From positions 868,001-932,000 of the forward strand of contig NZ_AP031498.1 of the NCBI RefSeq assembly GCF_042854845.1: a stretch of 64,000 bases of DNA. Reading direction: 5' to 3'. The notes under the pieces are model-generated. The model searched no databases and was not told the origin of the DNA. It saw only the letters and a program-made list of their open reading frames with translations. A program made the position numbers and the translations under genes. The stretch's first letter is position 1; every line of letters starts with the position of its first letter. Shown piece after piece: positions 43,142-51,941 of the stretch. The stretch is from Maricurvus nonylphenolicus (lineage in GTDB: Bacteria; Pseudomonadota; Gammaproteobacteria; Pseudomonadales; Cellvibrionaceae).

Positions 43142-43747
43142 CTAGATATTCAATACAGCAGGAACGAGCAGATCCTTCAAAAAGGAACGTTGCTCATCTT
43201 TTCCATAATCATCCCTTAATAAGAGAATAGCCTGAACGTTCACAAGAAGTTCAAGGATTCTGACATTGCTGAGATCTTTTCTTATCAGACCTTTTCCACG
43301 CGCTTTATCTAAAATGGGAGACCAGGTGTCAATACCATCCTGTTTTGTGGACTCGCCACCACCTAATAACAGGTATTGCTCAAGTTGATGATTGGTTTCT
43401 TCCAGTACAATCTTGTGGAATAGCTTGTCTCTACGAGCGGCTGCAATCGAGATAATAGAGCCTTCTACCAGAGCCTCTTCAATATCAGAGAAGCTGGAAA
43501 TCTTCTTTCGAATCTTATTGCCTATCGCAGAAAGGCGTTGATTGAGAATGTCTTCAATTAGACTAGCTCTATCTTCATAGACGCGATAGAGCGTTTTCCT
43601 GGAAATACCTGCTTCAGTGGCAATGTCTGCCATGGAAGAACTTTGAACACCAGACGTTTCGAAAAGCCTTATAGCGGCATCTATCACCGTGTCCTTTGAT
43701 GTGGCTTTTGAGGATTTTCTCACTGCTGGTTTTTCTTTGGTGGTCAC
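43142..43747 (-). CDS. TetR-family transcriptional regulator
   Basis: 201 aa. The N-terminal HTH (about residues 18-65) reads AIRLFETSGVQSSSMADIATEAGISRKTLYRVYEDRASLIEDIL, the classic TetR pattern. The C-terminal ligand domain is unspecific. It is divergent from an SDR gene, and the gap between them carries a copy of a 24-bp palindrome that also occurs in a tandem array at 48.4 kb. I infer that this protein binds that palindrome, controls its own and the SDR promoter, and acts on the amidohydrolase/TonB receptor promoters. Its 3' end is 11 bases from the convergent parA gene. Confidence 0.92.
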   Translation of the reverse strand: MTTKEKPAVRKSSKATSKDTVIDAAIRLFETSGVQSSSMADIATEAGISRKTLYRVYEDRASLIEDILNQRLSAIGNKIRKKISSFSDIEEALVEGSIISIAAARRDKLFHKIVLEETNHQLEQYLLLGGGESTKQDGIDTWSPILDKARGKGLIRKDLSNVRILELLVNVQAILLLRDDYGKDEQRSFLKDLLVPAVLNI

Positions 43748-43867
43748 GATGAGTTCTTCGCAATAGGTGTTTAGGTTAAGGGCAAGACATTGTCTAAGAC
43801 AAATATAAGTTTATCGAAGATGACGTGATTTTTACAGAATGAATTGCGCTGCCGTTAAACGTAATGT

Positions 43868-43898
43868 TGACACAAAAATATGATTCTGTCACCCTTTG
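43868..43898. promoter_or_regulatory. Operator copy between tetR and SDR (TGACACA-N10-TCTGTCA)
   Basis: The 24-bp palindrome is at 43868-43891, followed by CCCTTTG (43892-43898). It has the same length and flank as the three copies at 48452-48548, with one arm mismatch. It lies 83 bases before the SDR start and 121 bases before the tetR start. Confidence 0.8.
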
Positions 43899-43973
43899 TG
43901 TGCTCTGCTCTAATGAGTGATTTATAAGTCAATATGGTTCTTTCGAGCCAGTTATCGAGAAAGGTGTGCTGTA

Positions 43974-44654
43974 ATGCTAGATAATAAGCGTGTTGTAATC
44001 ACTGGTGCCAATGGTGTATTGGGAAAGGCTGTTACCAAAAAGGCGATAGATAACGGAGCGGCAGTGGTATTACTCGATATTGATTTTGATGAGGGTGTTG
44101 TACGTCAATCAGCTGAAGTTCATCACTACAAGGTAGATTTATTGAATCCTGACGATGTAGATAATATCGCTAAAGACATTGGGTCTATTGATGCGATTTT
44201 TAATATTGCTGGGGGATTCAGTATGGGGCCCTCAGTGTATGAGGTCAGTCAGCAGGAGTGGGATTTTCAATTCAGGATTAATGTGGAGACATTACGGAAT
44301 ACGGTTCAGGCGATGGTGCCAATGTTACTGGAGCGAGATTCGTCTTCGATAGTGAATGTTGGTGCCTTAGGTGCTTTAACGGGAGCGGCTGGTATGGGGG
44401 CATACTGCGCAAGTAAGAGTGCAGTTATGCGCTTAACTGAGAGTTTGTCTGAGGAATTAAAAGCTCAGGGGGTTAATGTGAATGCGGTACTTCCAAGTAT
44501 CATAGATACCCCTGCCAATAGAAGCGCCATGCCGGATGCTAATTATCAGGATTGGGTGGATCCAGAAGATTTAGCCAATGTGATGTGCTTCTTAGCCAGC
44601 GATGCTTCACGAGCAATTCATGGCGCATTGGTTCCAGTGGCAGGTTTATCTTAA
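43974..44654 (+). CDS. Short-chain dehydrogenase/reductase
   Basis: 226 aa from ATG 43974 with GAGAAAGG upstream; an open extension to 43917 is not supported. It is a classical SDR with a Rossmann cofactor motif TGANGVLG, NIAGG, and active-site YCASK (Tyr-xxx-Lys) with the catalytic Ser in the preceding strand (SSIVNVGALGAL). Acidic residues after strand 2 (LLDIDFDEG) point to NAD(H) rather than NADP(H). It would oxidise or reduce an alcohol/ketone pair. The TetR operator in its promoter suggests substrate-induced expression. Confidence 0.9.
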   Translation: MLDNKRVVITGANGVLGKAVTKKAIDNGAAVVLLDIDFDEGVVRQSAEVHHYKVDLLNPDDVDNIAKDIGSIDAIFNIAGGFSMGPSVYEVSQQEWDFQFRINVETLRNTVQAMVPMLLERDSSSIVNVGALGALTGAAGMGAYCASKSAVMRLTESLSEELKAQGVNVNAVLPSIIDTPANRSAMPDANYQDWVDPEDLANVMCFLASDASRAIHGALVPVAGLS

Positions 44655-44663
44655 GGGTAAAGT

Positions 44664-45368
44664 TTACATCTCTAGCTGGCCGGTATTTGCATGAATCAAA
44701 GCGCCATTGATGACAGGGTTTTGAGCGCAGAAATAGATGGTTTTCGCTATTTCTAATGGGGCAATAAGCCTGTTTTTTGTTGATTGAGCAGCAATAGATG
44801 CAAGTAATTCTGGCTGCGTGCCGACATGCTCCTTTAGCATTTCTGTTTCTGTAAAGCCCGGGCATACGCAGGCCGTATGAATTTCTGTGTTTGCTAAATC
44901 TTGGCAGGTTGCGCGCATCATTCCTGCCACAGCATGCTTAGAGGTGACATAGGCCGCAGAATTGGCTACTCCTTTCTCACTTAGAGTTGACCCTATATAG
45001 ATAATTGCTGACTTGGCGGGCATATGAGGTATCACAACCTGGTTAAGCATTGCTGGGAATATAACATTAACCGTCATGGAGCTTTGAAATGCTTGGCTAT
45101 CAATCTGCTGTATACTGCCTTTAGCAAGTAGTGCGGCATTATGAACAAGTGTGATTGAATCTGTTGCAGAGATCTCATTGATTAGCTTGTCTTGAATGAC
45201 TTCTAAACTGTATATATCTGAAAAATCAGCGCGTAAGTTAACTGAGCCTTCGATGGGGCAAGCGGTTCGTGAAATATTAATTATTTCATATCCTTCACGT
45301 TTAAATAGCTCTGCGGTAGCCAGTCCAATTCCTCGGCTAGCCCCTGTAATTAGTAATGTTTTCTTCAT
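44664..45368 (-). CDS. Short-chain dehydrogenase, candidate pterin (sepiapterin-type) reductase
   Basis: 234 aa from ATG 45368, preceded by AAAGG. It has a TGASRGIG cofactor motif, an NISR basic end to strand 2 (favouring NADPH), HNAAL, and active-site Tyr-Lys in YVTSKHAV. It lies two bases downstream of the PTPS-like gene and behind folE. In animals the order GTP cyclohydrolase I, PTPS, sepiapterin reductase (an SDR) makes tetrahydrobiopterin, so this SDR is a good candidate for the last reduction. A FolM-like dihydropterin reductase role is also possible. The assignment rests on gene context, not on residues I can prove. Confidence 0.75.
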   Translation of the reverse strand: MKKTLLITGASRGIGLATAELFKREGYEIINISRTACPIEGSVNLRADFSDIYSLEVIQDKLINEISATDSITLVHNAALLAKGSIQQIDSQAFQSSMTVNVIFPAMLNQVVIPHMPAKSAIIYIGSTLSEKGVANSAAYVTSKHAVAGMMRATCQDLANTEIHTACVCPGFTETEMLKEHVGTQPELLASIAAQSTKNRLIAPLEIAKTIYFCAQNPVINGALIHANTGQLEM

Positions 45369-45370
45369 GA

Positions 45371-45874
45371 TTAGCCTTTCTGCCATTCGCTGGATCCAGA
45401 TTGTCCTGGACCAGATGAGACGTTGATTAAGATTCTTCTAATATTGTGTTTATTTAAATCTGTGTGGGAACTCAATAGCTGATTGAGAATGTAGGCCGAC
45501 AGCTCTTCTACAGACGAGTTTAATAGTGGAAGCACATGTGTATCAGCAATAGGAAAGTGAAGCGTTTCATGGTCAAAGTTGACCTGATAGCAGCCATTAT
45601 TTTTGGATATTTCGAGATGAGGCGATTTTCCCGGTAGTAATAAATATTCATCGAGTGCTTGGCAGTAAAGCTTGAGTTTGTCTTTGTAGAGTCTGTAGTT
45701 AAATGCGAGCCCGTCTTGCCCGACTGGCGCTTCTATTTCGGCAGTAACGGTGAAGTTATGCCCATGAAGCCTTTCGCGTTCCGTTGCAGAGAAGACGGTA
45801 AAGTGTGCCGCAGAGAATTTCATATATTCTTTGGCGAGGCGTATCGTTGTGAATCTATTGCTAGGGCTGTTCAT
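45371..45874 (-). CDS. 6-pyruvoyl-tetrahydropterin synthase / QueD-like protein with altered active site
   Basis: 167 aa of the T-fold PTPS/QueD family. Zinc histidines are H24 (KFSAAHF) and H37/H39 (LHGHNF). The catalytic cysteine upstream of HGH is absent; the segment is T-E-R-E34-R-L-H37-G-H39, an E-xx-HGH pattern like the PTPS-III group, in which Glu replaces Cys and which can form 6-hydroxymethyl-dihydropterin. The Asp-His pair of the active site reads D75-E76 (ALDEYLLL). It converts, or once converted, dihydroneopterin triphosphate from FolE. With folE upstream and an SDR downstream it is probably a pterin-cofactor step rather than queuosine synthesis. Confidence 0.82.
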   Translation of the reverse strand: MNSPSNRFTTIRLAKEYMKFSAAHFTVFSATERERLHGHNFTVTAEIEAPVGQDGLAFNYRLYKDKLKLYCQALDEYLLLPGKSPHLEISKNNGCYQVNFDHETLHFPIADTHVLPLLNSSVEELSAYILNQLLSSHTDLNKHNIRRILINVSSGPGQSGSSEWQKG

Positions 45875-45910
45875 ATGTATACCTCTTTATTGCAGAGAAA
45901 TACTAATTGC

Positions 45911-46471
45911 TTAGGATGCTACTTTGAGTAATGAGAGGAATTCATTTCTTGTGGCAGGGTTATCGCGAAAGGCACCAAGCATGGCTGATGTTTTCATGGA
46001 GGAATTCTGTTTTTCTACCCCTCGCATCATCATACATAAATGTTTAGCTTCAATGATGACGGCAACACCCTCAGCTGCTGTTAGCTCGCTAATGGCATTG
46101 GCAATTTGTGTGGTCAAGTTTTCCTGAATTTGCAGGCGTCTGGCAAATACATCCACTATTCTTGCTACCTTGGATAGGCCGATCACTTTGCCTGATGGGA
46201 TATAAGCTACATGGCACTTGCCAATAAAAGGCAAGAGGTGATGCTCGCACAGAGAATATAGCTCGATATCTTGAACAACAATCATCTCGCTGTTATCAGA
46301 AGGAAACAGTGCACCATTGACCACATCTTTTACTGTTTTGTTGTAACCTTGAGTCAAAAAGTGGAAGGCTTTTGCAGCTCTAGCAGGGGTATCCTTGAGG
46401 CCCTCCCGGAGAGGGTCGTCAACACTGGCAATGACATCAAGATAGGCATTCTCTAGAAATAGTTTACTCAT
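45911..46471 (-). CDS. folE: GTP cyclohydrolase I
   Basis: 186 aa. It converts GTP to 7,8-dihydroneopterin triphosphate and formate, the first step of folate and biopterin routes. Zinc ligands are C75 and H78 (LCEHHLLPF) and C146 (HLCMMMRG). Substrate-binding segments GLSKVARIVDVFARRLQIQE and the final MLGAFRDNPATRNEFL are typical of the type I enzyme. A GAGG site precedes the ATG. It heads the folE / PTPS-like / SDR set, 36 bases from the next gene. A second, housekeeping folE elsewhere in the genome would be expected. Confidence 0.95.
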   Translation of the reverse strand: MSKLFLENAYLDVIASVDDPLREGLKDTPARAAKAFHFLTQGYNKTVKDVVNGALFPSDNSEMIVVQDIELYSLCEHHLLPFIGKCHVAYIPSGKVIGLSKVARIVDVFARRLQIQENLTTQIANAISELTAAEGVAVIIEAKHLCMMMRGVEKQNSSMKTSAMLGAFRDNPATRNEFLSLLKVAS

Positions 46472-46570
46472 ACATCTACCTCAACAAACTGGGCATTATT
46501 TACTGTTGGAGAGTTTTCCATACTAAGGTAGGCAGCATATATCCCTTATGCTGCCGTAACTTAGGTATTA

Positions 46571-48304
46571 TCAGCCTCGATTGCGGGTAACCTGAACGAA
46601 CTCACCTGGCGTTTTACCGGTTGGCTTGTCATTCAAGTGAGTCACTTCACCGTTAACAATGATGTAGGAGTAACCGCCTGATTTACTTTTCCTTCGCCAG
46701 TCACCGTTGGGCATATCGTGGGCGATTTCATAGCGTTCCCTATCGAAATGCAGCTCTTCTAAACCGTAAATAATAATATCGGCCTTGTATCCGGGTAATA
46801 GTGCCCCCCGATCCTTGATCAAAAGCGATCTGGCAGGTTTGTAGGCTAGCTGAAAGTGCATCTCCTCAACGGAAAGCAGTTTTTCTTCTCGCGCGAATCG
46901 AATCAGTAAATCGGTAGGGTAGTGTCCCATACCAAAGGACTTTGTATGAGCGCCGCCGTCTGAACCCCCAGGCACAATATAGGGGTTAAGCATCAGTTTC
47001 ATGGCTTGGGCGGGATCCTCGGCACTAATACAGCCGGATTTTAGTTGCAGTGCCAGCTCGCTATCGCTGGCCAGTGTAATTAACACTTCAACAATATCTC
47101 GACCTTCTTCAGCGGCAATCTGACCAAGGGATTTATCGATATATTTTTCAAGGGCTTTGTTATCACCAATATCCAATATGGTTTGACCTTCCAAACCCGC
47201 AGCACCATTATTGGGGCCTGAGCTGGCGTATTCTTCAGAGAATGCCTGTACGAATTGAGGCTGGCGTATTAATGCAAGAACCTCTTCATCGGAGTTGCAG
47301 GCTGAAATTTGGCGAATGGCATTGAGTTGACCTGCTGCACTGTCAAGTTCACGCAGGCCGCCTTCAATCCAGCCGCGGTTAAGTTGCGCTCCGGCAGTAA
47401 TGTTATAGCCCTTGCTGCGCATATCATTTAACCAGGCCAGATCATCATCAACCATTTGAGGAAGTAGATCGTGGGTCAGAAATACATTGTGGATAATGCG
47501 TACTGGCGTTCCATGAGCCAGTTTTGCGACTTTTTCGGCAATAGAGCGATCCCCAAAGTAAACGATTTGCGAAAGCATTTGAATAACCCCCTCGCCACGT
47601 TCTACCACTGCTCGACTAAGTTCGAGAATGGTGTGCTCGTCGATAACATCGGTTGGCATGGGCGTGCCGTCAGTATCTAAATGTGAATTTCCTTCTGCGC
47701 CCATCACCGACATGGATATACCCAGTGCTCCAGCATCCATGGCTTCATTAATCAGGCGGTGCAATTCCGTCATTTCTGCTTCGGTAGGGCGGCGCGTTTT
47801 GGCGGCATCTACGCCCATAACATAGATCAATAGGGGATTGATGGGTAAATAGGTGGAGATGTTTATACCTTTGGGTTGCTGTCGAATCACATCCAGGTAT
47901 TCAGGGAAGGTCTCCCAGTTCCAAGGTAACGCAGCTCGTTGATGGGCAACGGGAATTTGCTCTGTGGTTTCCATCATTTGCATGCAGCGCTCAAGATCTG
48001 TCTTCTTCACAGGTGCTAGACCAAAACCACAGTTTGCATTGGCAACGGTAGTAATACCATTTTCACCAGAATCGGAACAATAAGGATCCCAGAATAAAGC
48101 CGCATCGTAATGGGTATGTTCTGTTATATGTCCAGGTGCGACAATTTTTCCGGCAGCGTCAATTCGATGTTTGGCTTTTCTATCTTTCAGGTTTCCTATC
48201 TCAACTACCTTGCCGTTACTGATAGCCAGGTCGGCGTAGGTGCCAGGGCATCCAGTACCGTCAACGATATAGCCGCCCTCAATGATGGTGTCGAAATCGC
48301 CCAT
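46571..48304 (-). CDS. N-acyl-D-amino-acid deacylase-family amidohydrolase
   Basis: 577 aa of the D-aminoacylase/COG3653-like branch of the amidohydrolase superfamily. GGYIVDGTGCPGTYADLAI is the usual start. The metal motif H-x-H is in ITEHTHYDAALFWDP, NANCGFG holds the conserved cysteine, and SDGGAHTKSFGMGHYPTDLL and GALLPGYKADI complete the barrel end. It would cleave an N-acyl or related amide/cyclic bond; many close members are annotated only by family. It is divergent from a TonB receptor across the operator array, so import and cleavage of one compound may be co-regulated. The folE set lies downstream on the same strand, about 100 bases away. Confidence 0.85.
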   Translation of the reverse strand: MGDFDTIIEGGYIVDGTGCPGTYADLAISNGKVVEIGNLKDRKAKHRIDAAGKIVAPGHITEHTHYDAALFWDPYCSDSGENGITTVANANCGFGLAPVKKTDLERCMQMMETTEQIPVAHQRAALPWNWETFPEYLDVIRQQPKGINISTYLPINPLLIYVMGVDAAKTRRPTEAEMTELHRLINEAMDAGALGISMSVMGAEGNSHLDTDGTPMPTDVIDEHTILELSRAVVERGEGVIQMLSQIVYFGDRSIAEKVAKLAHGTPVRIIHNVFLTHDLLPQMVDDDLAWLNDMRSKGYNITAGAQLNRGWIEGGLRELDSAAGQLNAIRQISACNSDEEVLALIRQPQFVQAFSEEYASSGPNNGAAGLEGQTILDIGDNKALEKYIDKSLGQIAAEEGRDIVEVLITLASDSELALQLKSGCISAEDPAQAMKLMLNPYIVPGGSDGGAHTKSFGMGHYPTDLLIRFAREEKLLSVEEMHFQLAYKPARSLLIKDRGALLPGYKADIIIYGLEELHFDRERYEIAHDMPNGDWRRKSKSGGYSYIIVNGEVTHLNDKPTGKTPGEFVQVTRNRG

Positions 48305-48417
48305 AATATTCTCCTAAACTCTATATTAAGTGGCATTCTAATGGTGTTACTGCACGGAATGGTTGTGTGTAATAACCATGATGATTAAGGATATTCTTTG
48401 TAATAACTTATTTGGGG

Positions 48418-48548
48418 TGACAAATGATAAAATATGTCACTTTTGGTATGTTGACACAAATATTGGTATGTGTCACCCTTTGAGTGACACAAATATTGGT
48501 TTGTGTCACCCTTTGAGTGACACAAATATTCGTATGTGTCACCCTTTG
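48418..48548. promoter_or_regulatory. Tandem operator array, 33-bp period (TGACACA-N10-TGTGTCA)
   Basis: Three units each carry a 24-bp palindrome with perfect 7-bp arms at 48452-48475, 48485-48508 and 48518-48541. Each is followed by CCCTTTG and, between units, AG. A degenerate unit with 5-base arms TGACA/TGTCA is at 48418-48439. The AT-rich spacer is nearly constant (AATATTGGTA-like). The 33-base period is close to three helical turns, so bound dimers would lie on roughly one face. The array sits in the 320-base gap between the divergent amidohydrolase and TonB receptor genes, 84 bases before the receptor start. The related single copy beside tetR points to that regulator. Confidence 0.85.
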
Positions 48549-48624
48549 TTGGAGGGAGTGATAGACAGATATAGTCAAAGTTAATAATTTATAAAAACGC
48601 AATAATAAAGATGGAGAGTTGATG

Positions 48625-50745
48625 ATGTATAAGTCGACGCTAGAGGTAGAGAAATATAAAAGCCGCTTCTCAGTCATGGCATCTACTGCGGTATTGGCTG
48701 CTGTGCTGACGCCGGTAACCGAGCATGTCAGTGCAGCGGATTTTATGATTGAGGAAGTGGTTGTTACTGCTACCAAGCGAGAGCAAAGTATTCAGGATAT
48801 CCCCGCATCCGTTTCGCAGGTCAGTGGTTCTGATCTTGAGGCTCGTGGTATTGGTGATATTGAGAACCTGAGTGCGCAAATACCTAATCTGCAATTTGGT
48901 AAATTGGGTGATACAGCGTTTATTACCATCAGGGGAATTGGCACAACCGTAGATTCTGGTGTAGCTGAGCCTGCCGTGGCTTCTTATGTTGATGGGGTTT
49001 TCCTGCCTCGTGCGACTATGTCGGCATTAAGGCAGGTTGATCTGGATCGAGTTGAGGTGCTGCGTGGACCACAAGGTACATTATATGGCCGAAATGCGAC
49101 CGGCGGATCTATCAGTTTTGTATCCCGCGCTCCGACAGAGGAGTTTGAAGCGGGTATTCGCGTAGGCCTAAAAGACCGTGATGGTTATGCTGTGAGTGGA
49201 TTTGCGTCTGGTCCTCTTTCCGATAAGGTGCTTTATCGTGTGAGTCTGGGGCAGGAGTCTCAGGATGGTTATGTAGATGTAGTTAACACCGGACAAGACA
49301 TTGTAGAGACCGATGTGAAATACGGTCGGGTTGCGTTGCAAATTAACCCCTCTGATGAATTGATGATCGATTTGTCGGCTCAGCATGAGGCTAGCGATGC
49401 CGCAGTAGGGTTGCAACAGCTGCTTTCACCGGCAGTGTTGGTTGACTTTTTTGCCCCTGGGAATAATCAGACGCTTAAACCGAATAAAACCTATGGTGAT
49501 GGTGATTTCTCTGGAGATGCTGAAACAACCATTGTCTCTGCTCGAGTCAATTGGGATATTTCTGATAGTGTATCGTTGCGAAGTGTAACAGGTTATGTTG
49601 ATCATGATATTGTTGCCTCCTTTGATGCGGATGCAACCGATGCCTTTTATTCTGATTTGATTGATTCTGCACGTTCCTCAGAATCATTCAGTCAAGAATT
49701 CAATCTATACGGTGAAACAGAGAAGCTGAGTTGGTTGCTGGGCGCTTACTATTTTCAAGAAACCTTCTCCTTGGTATTGCCGGTAGATCTGCTATTGGCC
49801 GGCAGTGTGATCGCGGGCGATCTTAAGGAAGAAACAGAGTCCTATGCTTTCTTCACCGATTTGACTTACTCACTGACAGATCGTTTGAGAGTTAATGCCG
49901 GTCTGCGTTACAACGTTGAAGAAAAGGAATTCGAGTTCTTTGGGGTTAACGACAGTGAATTTGAAACTGACGACTTATTACCAAAATTAGGTCTTCAGTA
50001 TGACCTGACCAATGACATCAATATCTATGCACATTGGCAACAAGGTATTAAGTCTGGTGGCCATCAGCTTAGCTCTTCTGATTTGTTTAAAGGGGAAGAG
50101 CTTGACGCCTATGAAGTGGGTGTGAAATCCCAGGCGATGGACGGCAGGCTCACGGTCAATGCTGCAGCGTTTTATTATGATTATACGGATCTGCAAGCAA
50201 CGGCCACTATTCCTCCTGCCACCACATTGGTTGAAAATGCCGATGCTGAAGTGATGGGGGCTGAGCTTGAAGTCGTCTATAACCTAAATGAAGCCTTAAG
50301 TTTTAATGTCGGATTGTCTTTCCTGGATAGTGAATATTCCGATTTTACCTACAACGATCTCTATTCAAGCCAAACCCTGGATCTTGAGGGAGAAGAGTTG
50401 ATTCGAGCTCCAGCCTATACCGCCAGTGTGGGAGCTGAGTGGGTGATACCTGTCGATGGTGATGTGTTGGATGACATTCGACTACGGGCAGAGATTTACC
50501 ATTCGGATGACTATAAGCTTGCCTTTGTGGACTATGATGAAACTCATCAATCCTCTTATACCACGGCAAATGCGTCTATTGTCTTTAATGGTGTTTCGGA
50601 ACAATTCCAGGTTAGAGCTTATGTTAACAATATAACCGATGAGTTGTACCTGAATAATGGTAGCTATTTGGCATCACTGGGCGGTTTTATTGGGCAGTAT
50701 TCAGAGCCTAGAACCTACGGTGTATCTCTTGCCTATAACTTTTAA
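48625..50745 (+). CDS. TonB-dependent outer-membrane receptor
   Basis: 706 aa from ATG 48625, six bases after GGAGAG (48613-48618); ATG 48622 is possible. The signal peptide ends near HVSA-AD. The TonB box is EEVVVTATKR. The plug has IRGIGTTVDSG and LRGPQGTLYGRNATGG, and the barrel ends with SLAYNF. It belongs to the large group of receptors common in marine and sphingomonad-like degraders whose ligands are organic carbon compounds. The promoter carries the tandem operator array, so tight regulation by the TetR protein is likely. Confidence 0.95.
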   Translation: MYKSTLEVEKYKSRFSVMASTAVLAAVLTPVTEHVSAADFMIEEVVVTATKREQSIQDIPASVSQVSGSDLEARGIGDIENLSAQIPNLQFGKLGDTAFITIRGIGTTVDSGVAEPAVASYVDGVFLPRATMSALRQVDLDRVEVLRGPQGTLYGRNATGGSISFVSRAPTEEFEAGIRVGLKDRDGYAVSGFASGPLSDKVLYRVSLGQESQDGYVDVVNTGQDIVETDVKYGRVALQINPSDELMIDLSAQHEASDAAVGLQQLLSPAVLVDFFAPGNNQTLKPNKTYGDGDFSGDAETTIVSARVNWDISDSVSLRSVTGYVDHDIVASFDADATDAFYSDLIDSARSSESFSQEFNLYGETEKLSWLLGAYYFQETFSLVLPVDLLLAGSVIAGDLKEETESYAFFTDLTYSLTDRLRVNAGLRYNVEEKEFEFFGVNDSEFETDDLLPKLGLQYDLTNDINIYAHWQQGIKSGGHQLSSSDLFKGEELDAYEVGVKSQAMDGRLTVNAAAFYYDYTDLQATATIPPATTLVENADAEVMGAELEVVYNLNEALSFNVGLSFLDSEYSDFTYNDLYSSQTLDLEGEELIRAPAYTASVGAEWVIPVDGDVLDDIRLRAEIYHSDDYKLAFVDYDETHQSSYTTANASIVFNGVSEQFQVRAYVNNITDELYLNNGSYLASLGGFIGQYSEPRTYGVSLAYNF

Positions 50746-50798
50746 ATTGCAAGATTGATGTTGAGGTCTCTCTCACTGTGTTGTTAGCCAATACAGTT

Positions 50799-50826
50799 TT
50801 TTGGCCGCCCTCGGGCGGCTTTTTTG
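50799..50826 (+). terminator. Intrinsic terminator after the TonB receptor
   Basis: GCCGCCC (50804-50810) and GGGCGGC (50813-50819) form a 7-bp stem with a two-base loop, followed by TTTTTT and preceded by a T-run. Confidence 0.92.
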
Positions 50827-50877
50827 TGAATTCCTCTTAGTGTTAATCAGTCACTTTCCATACAAACGTGTCTACAG

Positions 50878-51804
50878 ATGAATATCAATAAAATACATCC
50901 AGAGTTGAGAAGGCTCGCTAAAAAACTTCCACCAGTTCCCATTCATTATTACTGGTTATTAAGAATTATGAGATTTACCTTGAAGATGATGGCTAGAAAG
51001 AGACCTTGTCTTGAGGGTGTCTTAACTCAAGATATTCCCCTTAAGCATGGAGAGATACGTGTCTATCAACCTGGCGGAGATAAATCAGGCGTTGGGGTAT
51101 TGTGGATTCATGGTGGCGGGTTTGTTTCTGGCTGTGTCAGTATGGATGATCCTATTTGTTCCCGTTATGTAAGAGAACTGAATGCGGTTGTTATATCGGT
51201 TGAATACCGATTGGCCCCTGAACATCCTTACCCGGCGGGCAGTGATGATATTTTTGATGCATGGTTATGGTTTGTTGGAAATGCTGGAAAGTTAGGGGTA
51301 GACCCCAATCGTATTATTATTGCAGGCCAAAGTGGCGGCGGTGGGCAAGCTGCCTTCTTGGCTCAACGAATACTCGATTTTGGCGGTGTGCAGCCAATGG
51401 CCCAGTTATTGTTCTGTCCAATGCTTGATGACAGAACATGTAATAACCAAACGTTGGATAAAGAGAAACACCTATTGTGGAATAATAAGAATAATAGAGC
51501 AGCGTGGAGCTGGTACCTTGATTGTGAAGCGGGTTCCGATGAGGTGTTGGAGAGCGCTGTACCGGCACGCAGGGATAATCTTTCAGGGTTGCCTGTAACG
51601 TGGATAGGAATCGGAGATGCGGATCTCTTCTATGCAGAGAGTAAAGTTTATGCAGAGCGTCTTGAATTAGCTGGAGTTAAGGTAGAGTTGGATGTGGTTC
51701 AGGGCGGTTTTCACGGTTTTGAAGTAGCTGCTCCAGCTGCTCAGATTACTGTTGGATATTTTTCTCGGCATTTTTCCTTTATACGCCGAGTATTGAGTTC
51801 TTAA
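50878..51804 (+). CDS. Alpha/beta hydrolase, hormone-sensitive-lipase family esterase
   Basis: 308 aa. The HSL oxyanion motif HGGGF (residues 78-82), nucleophile Ser152 in GQSGGGG, acid near D247/D249 (GIGDADLF) and His279 (GGFHGFE) form the expected triad. Such enzymes cleave carboxylic esters of small to medium size. There is no signal peptide, so it acts inside the cell. No clear ribosome site precedes ATG 50878. It follows the receptor terminator, so it has its own promoter in 50827-50877 or depends on read-through. Confidence 0.9.
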   Translation: MNINKIHPELRRLAKKLPPVPIHYYWLLRIMRFTLKMMARKRPCLEGVLTQDIPLKHGEIRVYQPGGDKSGVGVLWIHGGGFVSGCVSMDDPICSRYVRELNAVVISVEYRLAPEHPYPAGSDDIFDAWLWFVGNAGKLGVDPNRIIIAGQSGGGGQAAFLAQRILDFGGVQPMAQLLFCPMLDDRTCNNQTLDKEKHLLWNNKNNRAAWSWYLDCEAGSDEVLESAVPARRDNLSGLPVTWIGIGDADLFYAESKVYAERLELAGVKVELDVVQGGFHGFEVAAPAAQITVGYFSRHFSFIRRVLSS

Positions 51805-51809
51805 TTATC

Positions 51810-51831
51810 AAAAAAGGCGGCCGAAGCCGCC
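51810..51831 (-). terminator. Terminator for the leftward aldehyde dehydrogenase transcript
   Basis: GGCGGC (51816-51821) and GCCGCC (51826-51831) pair around CGAA. Read leftward, six T follow. The same 22-base element is present at 57320-57341. Confidence 0.88.
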
Positions 51832-51941
51832 GAGAGATAGCGATGTAGCACTATCCAAGAGAGACTGGTGAAATATCTGTGGCAGTTGTCGGTCAGTAAT
51901 TTATCGCCGGCCTAATTTGCCACTCGATATATAAAACAAAG

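Noticed and set aside
45371..45874. PTPS-like gene as queD for queuosine
   Set aside because: No queC, queE or queF is adjacent, the Cys is absent, and it is linked to folE and an SDR.
48418..48548. The 33-bp repeats as a CRISPR array
   Set aside because: The repeat unit fills the whole period, so there are no unique spacers, and no cas gene is present. Promoter position and palindromes fit operators.
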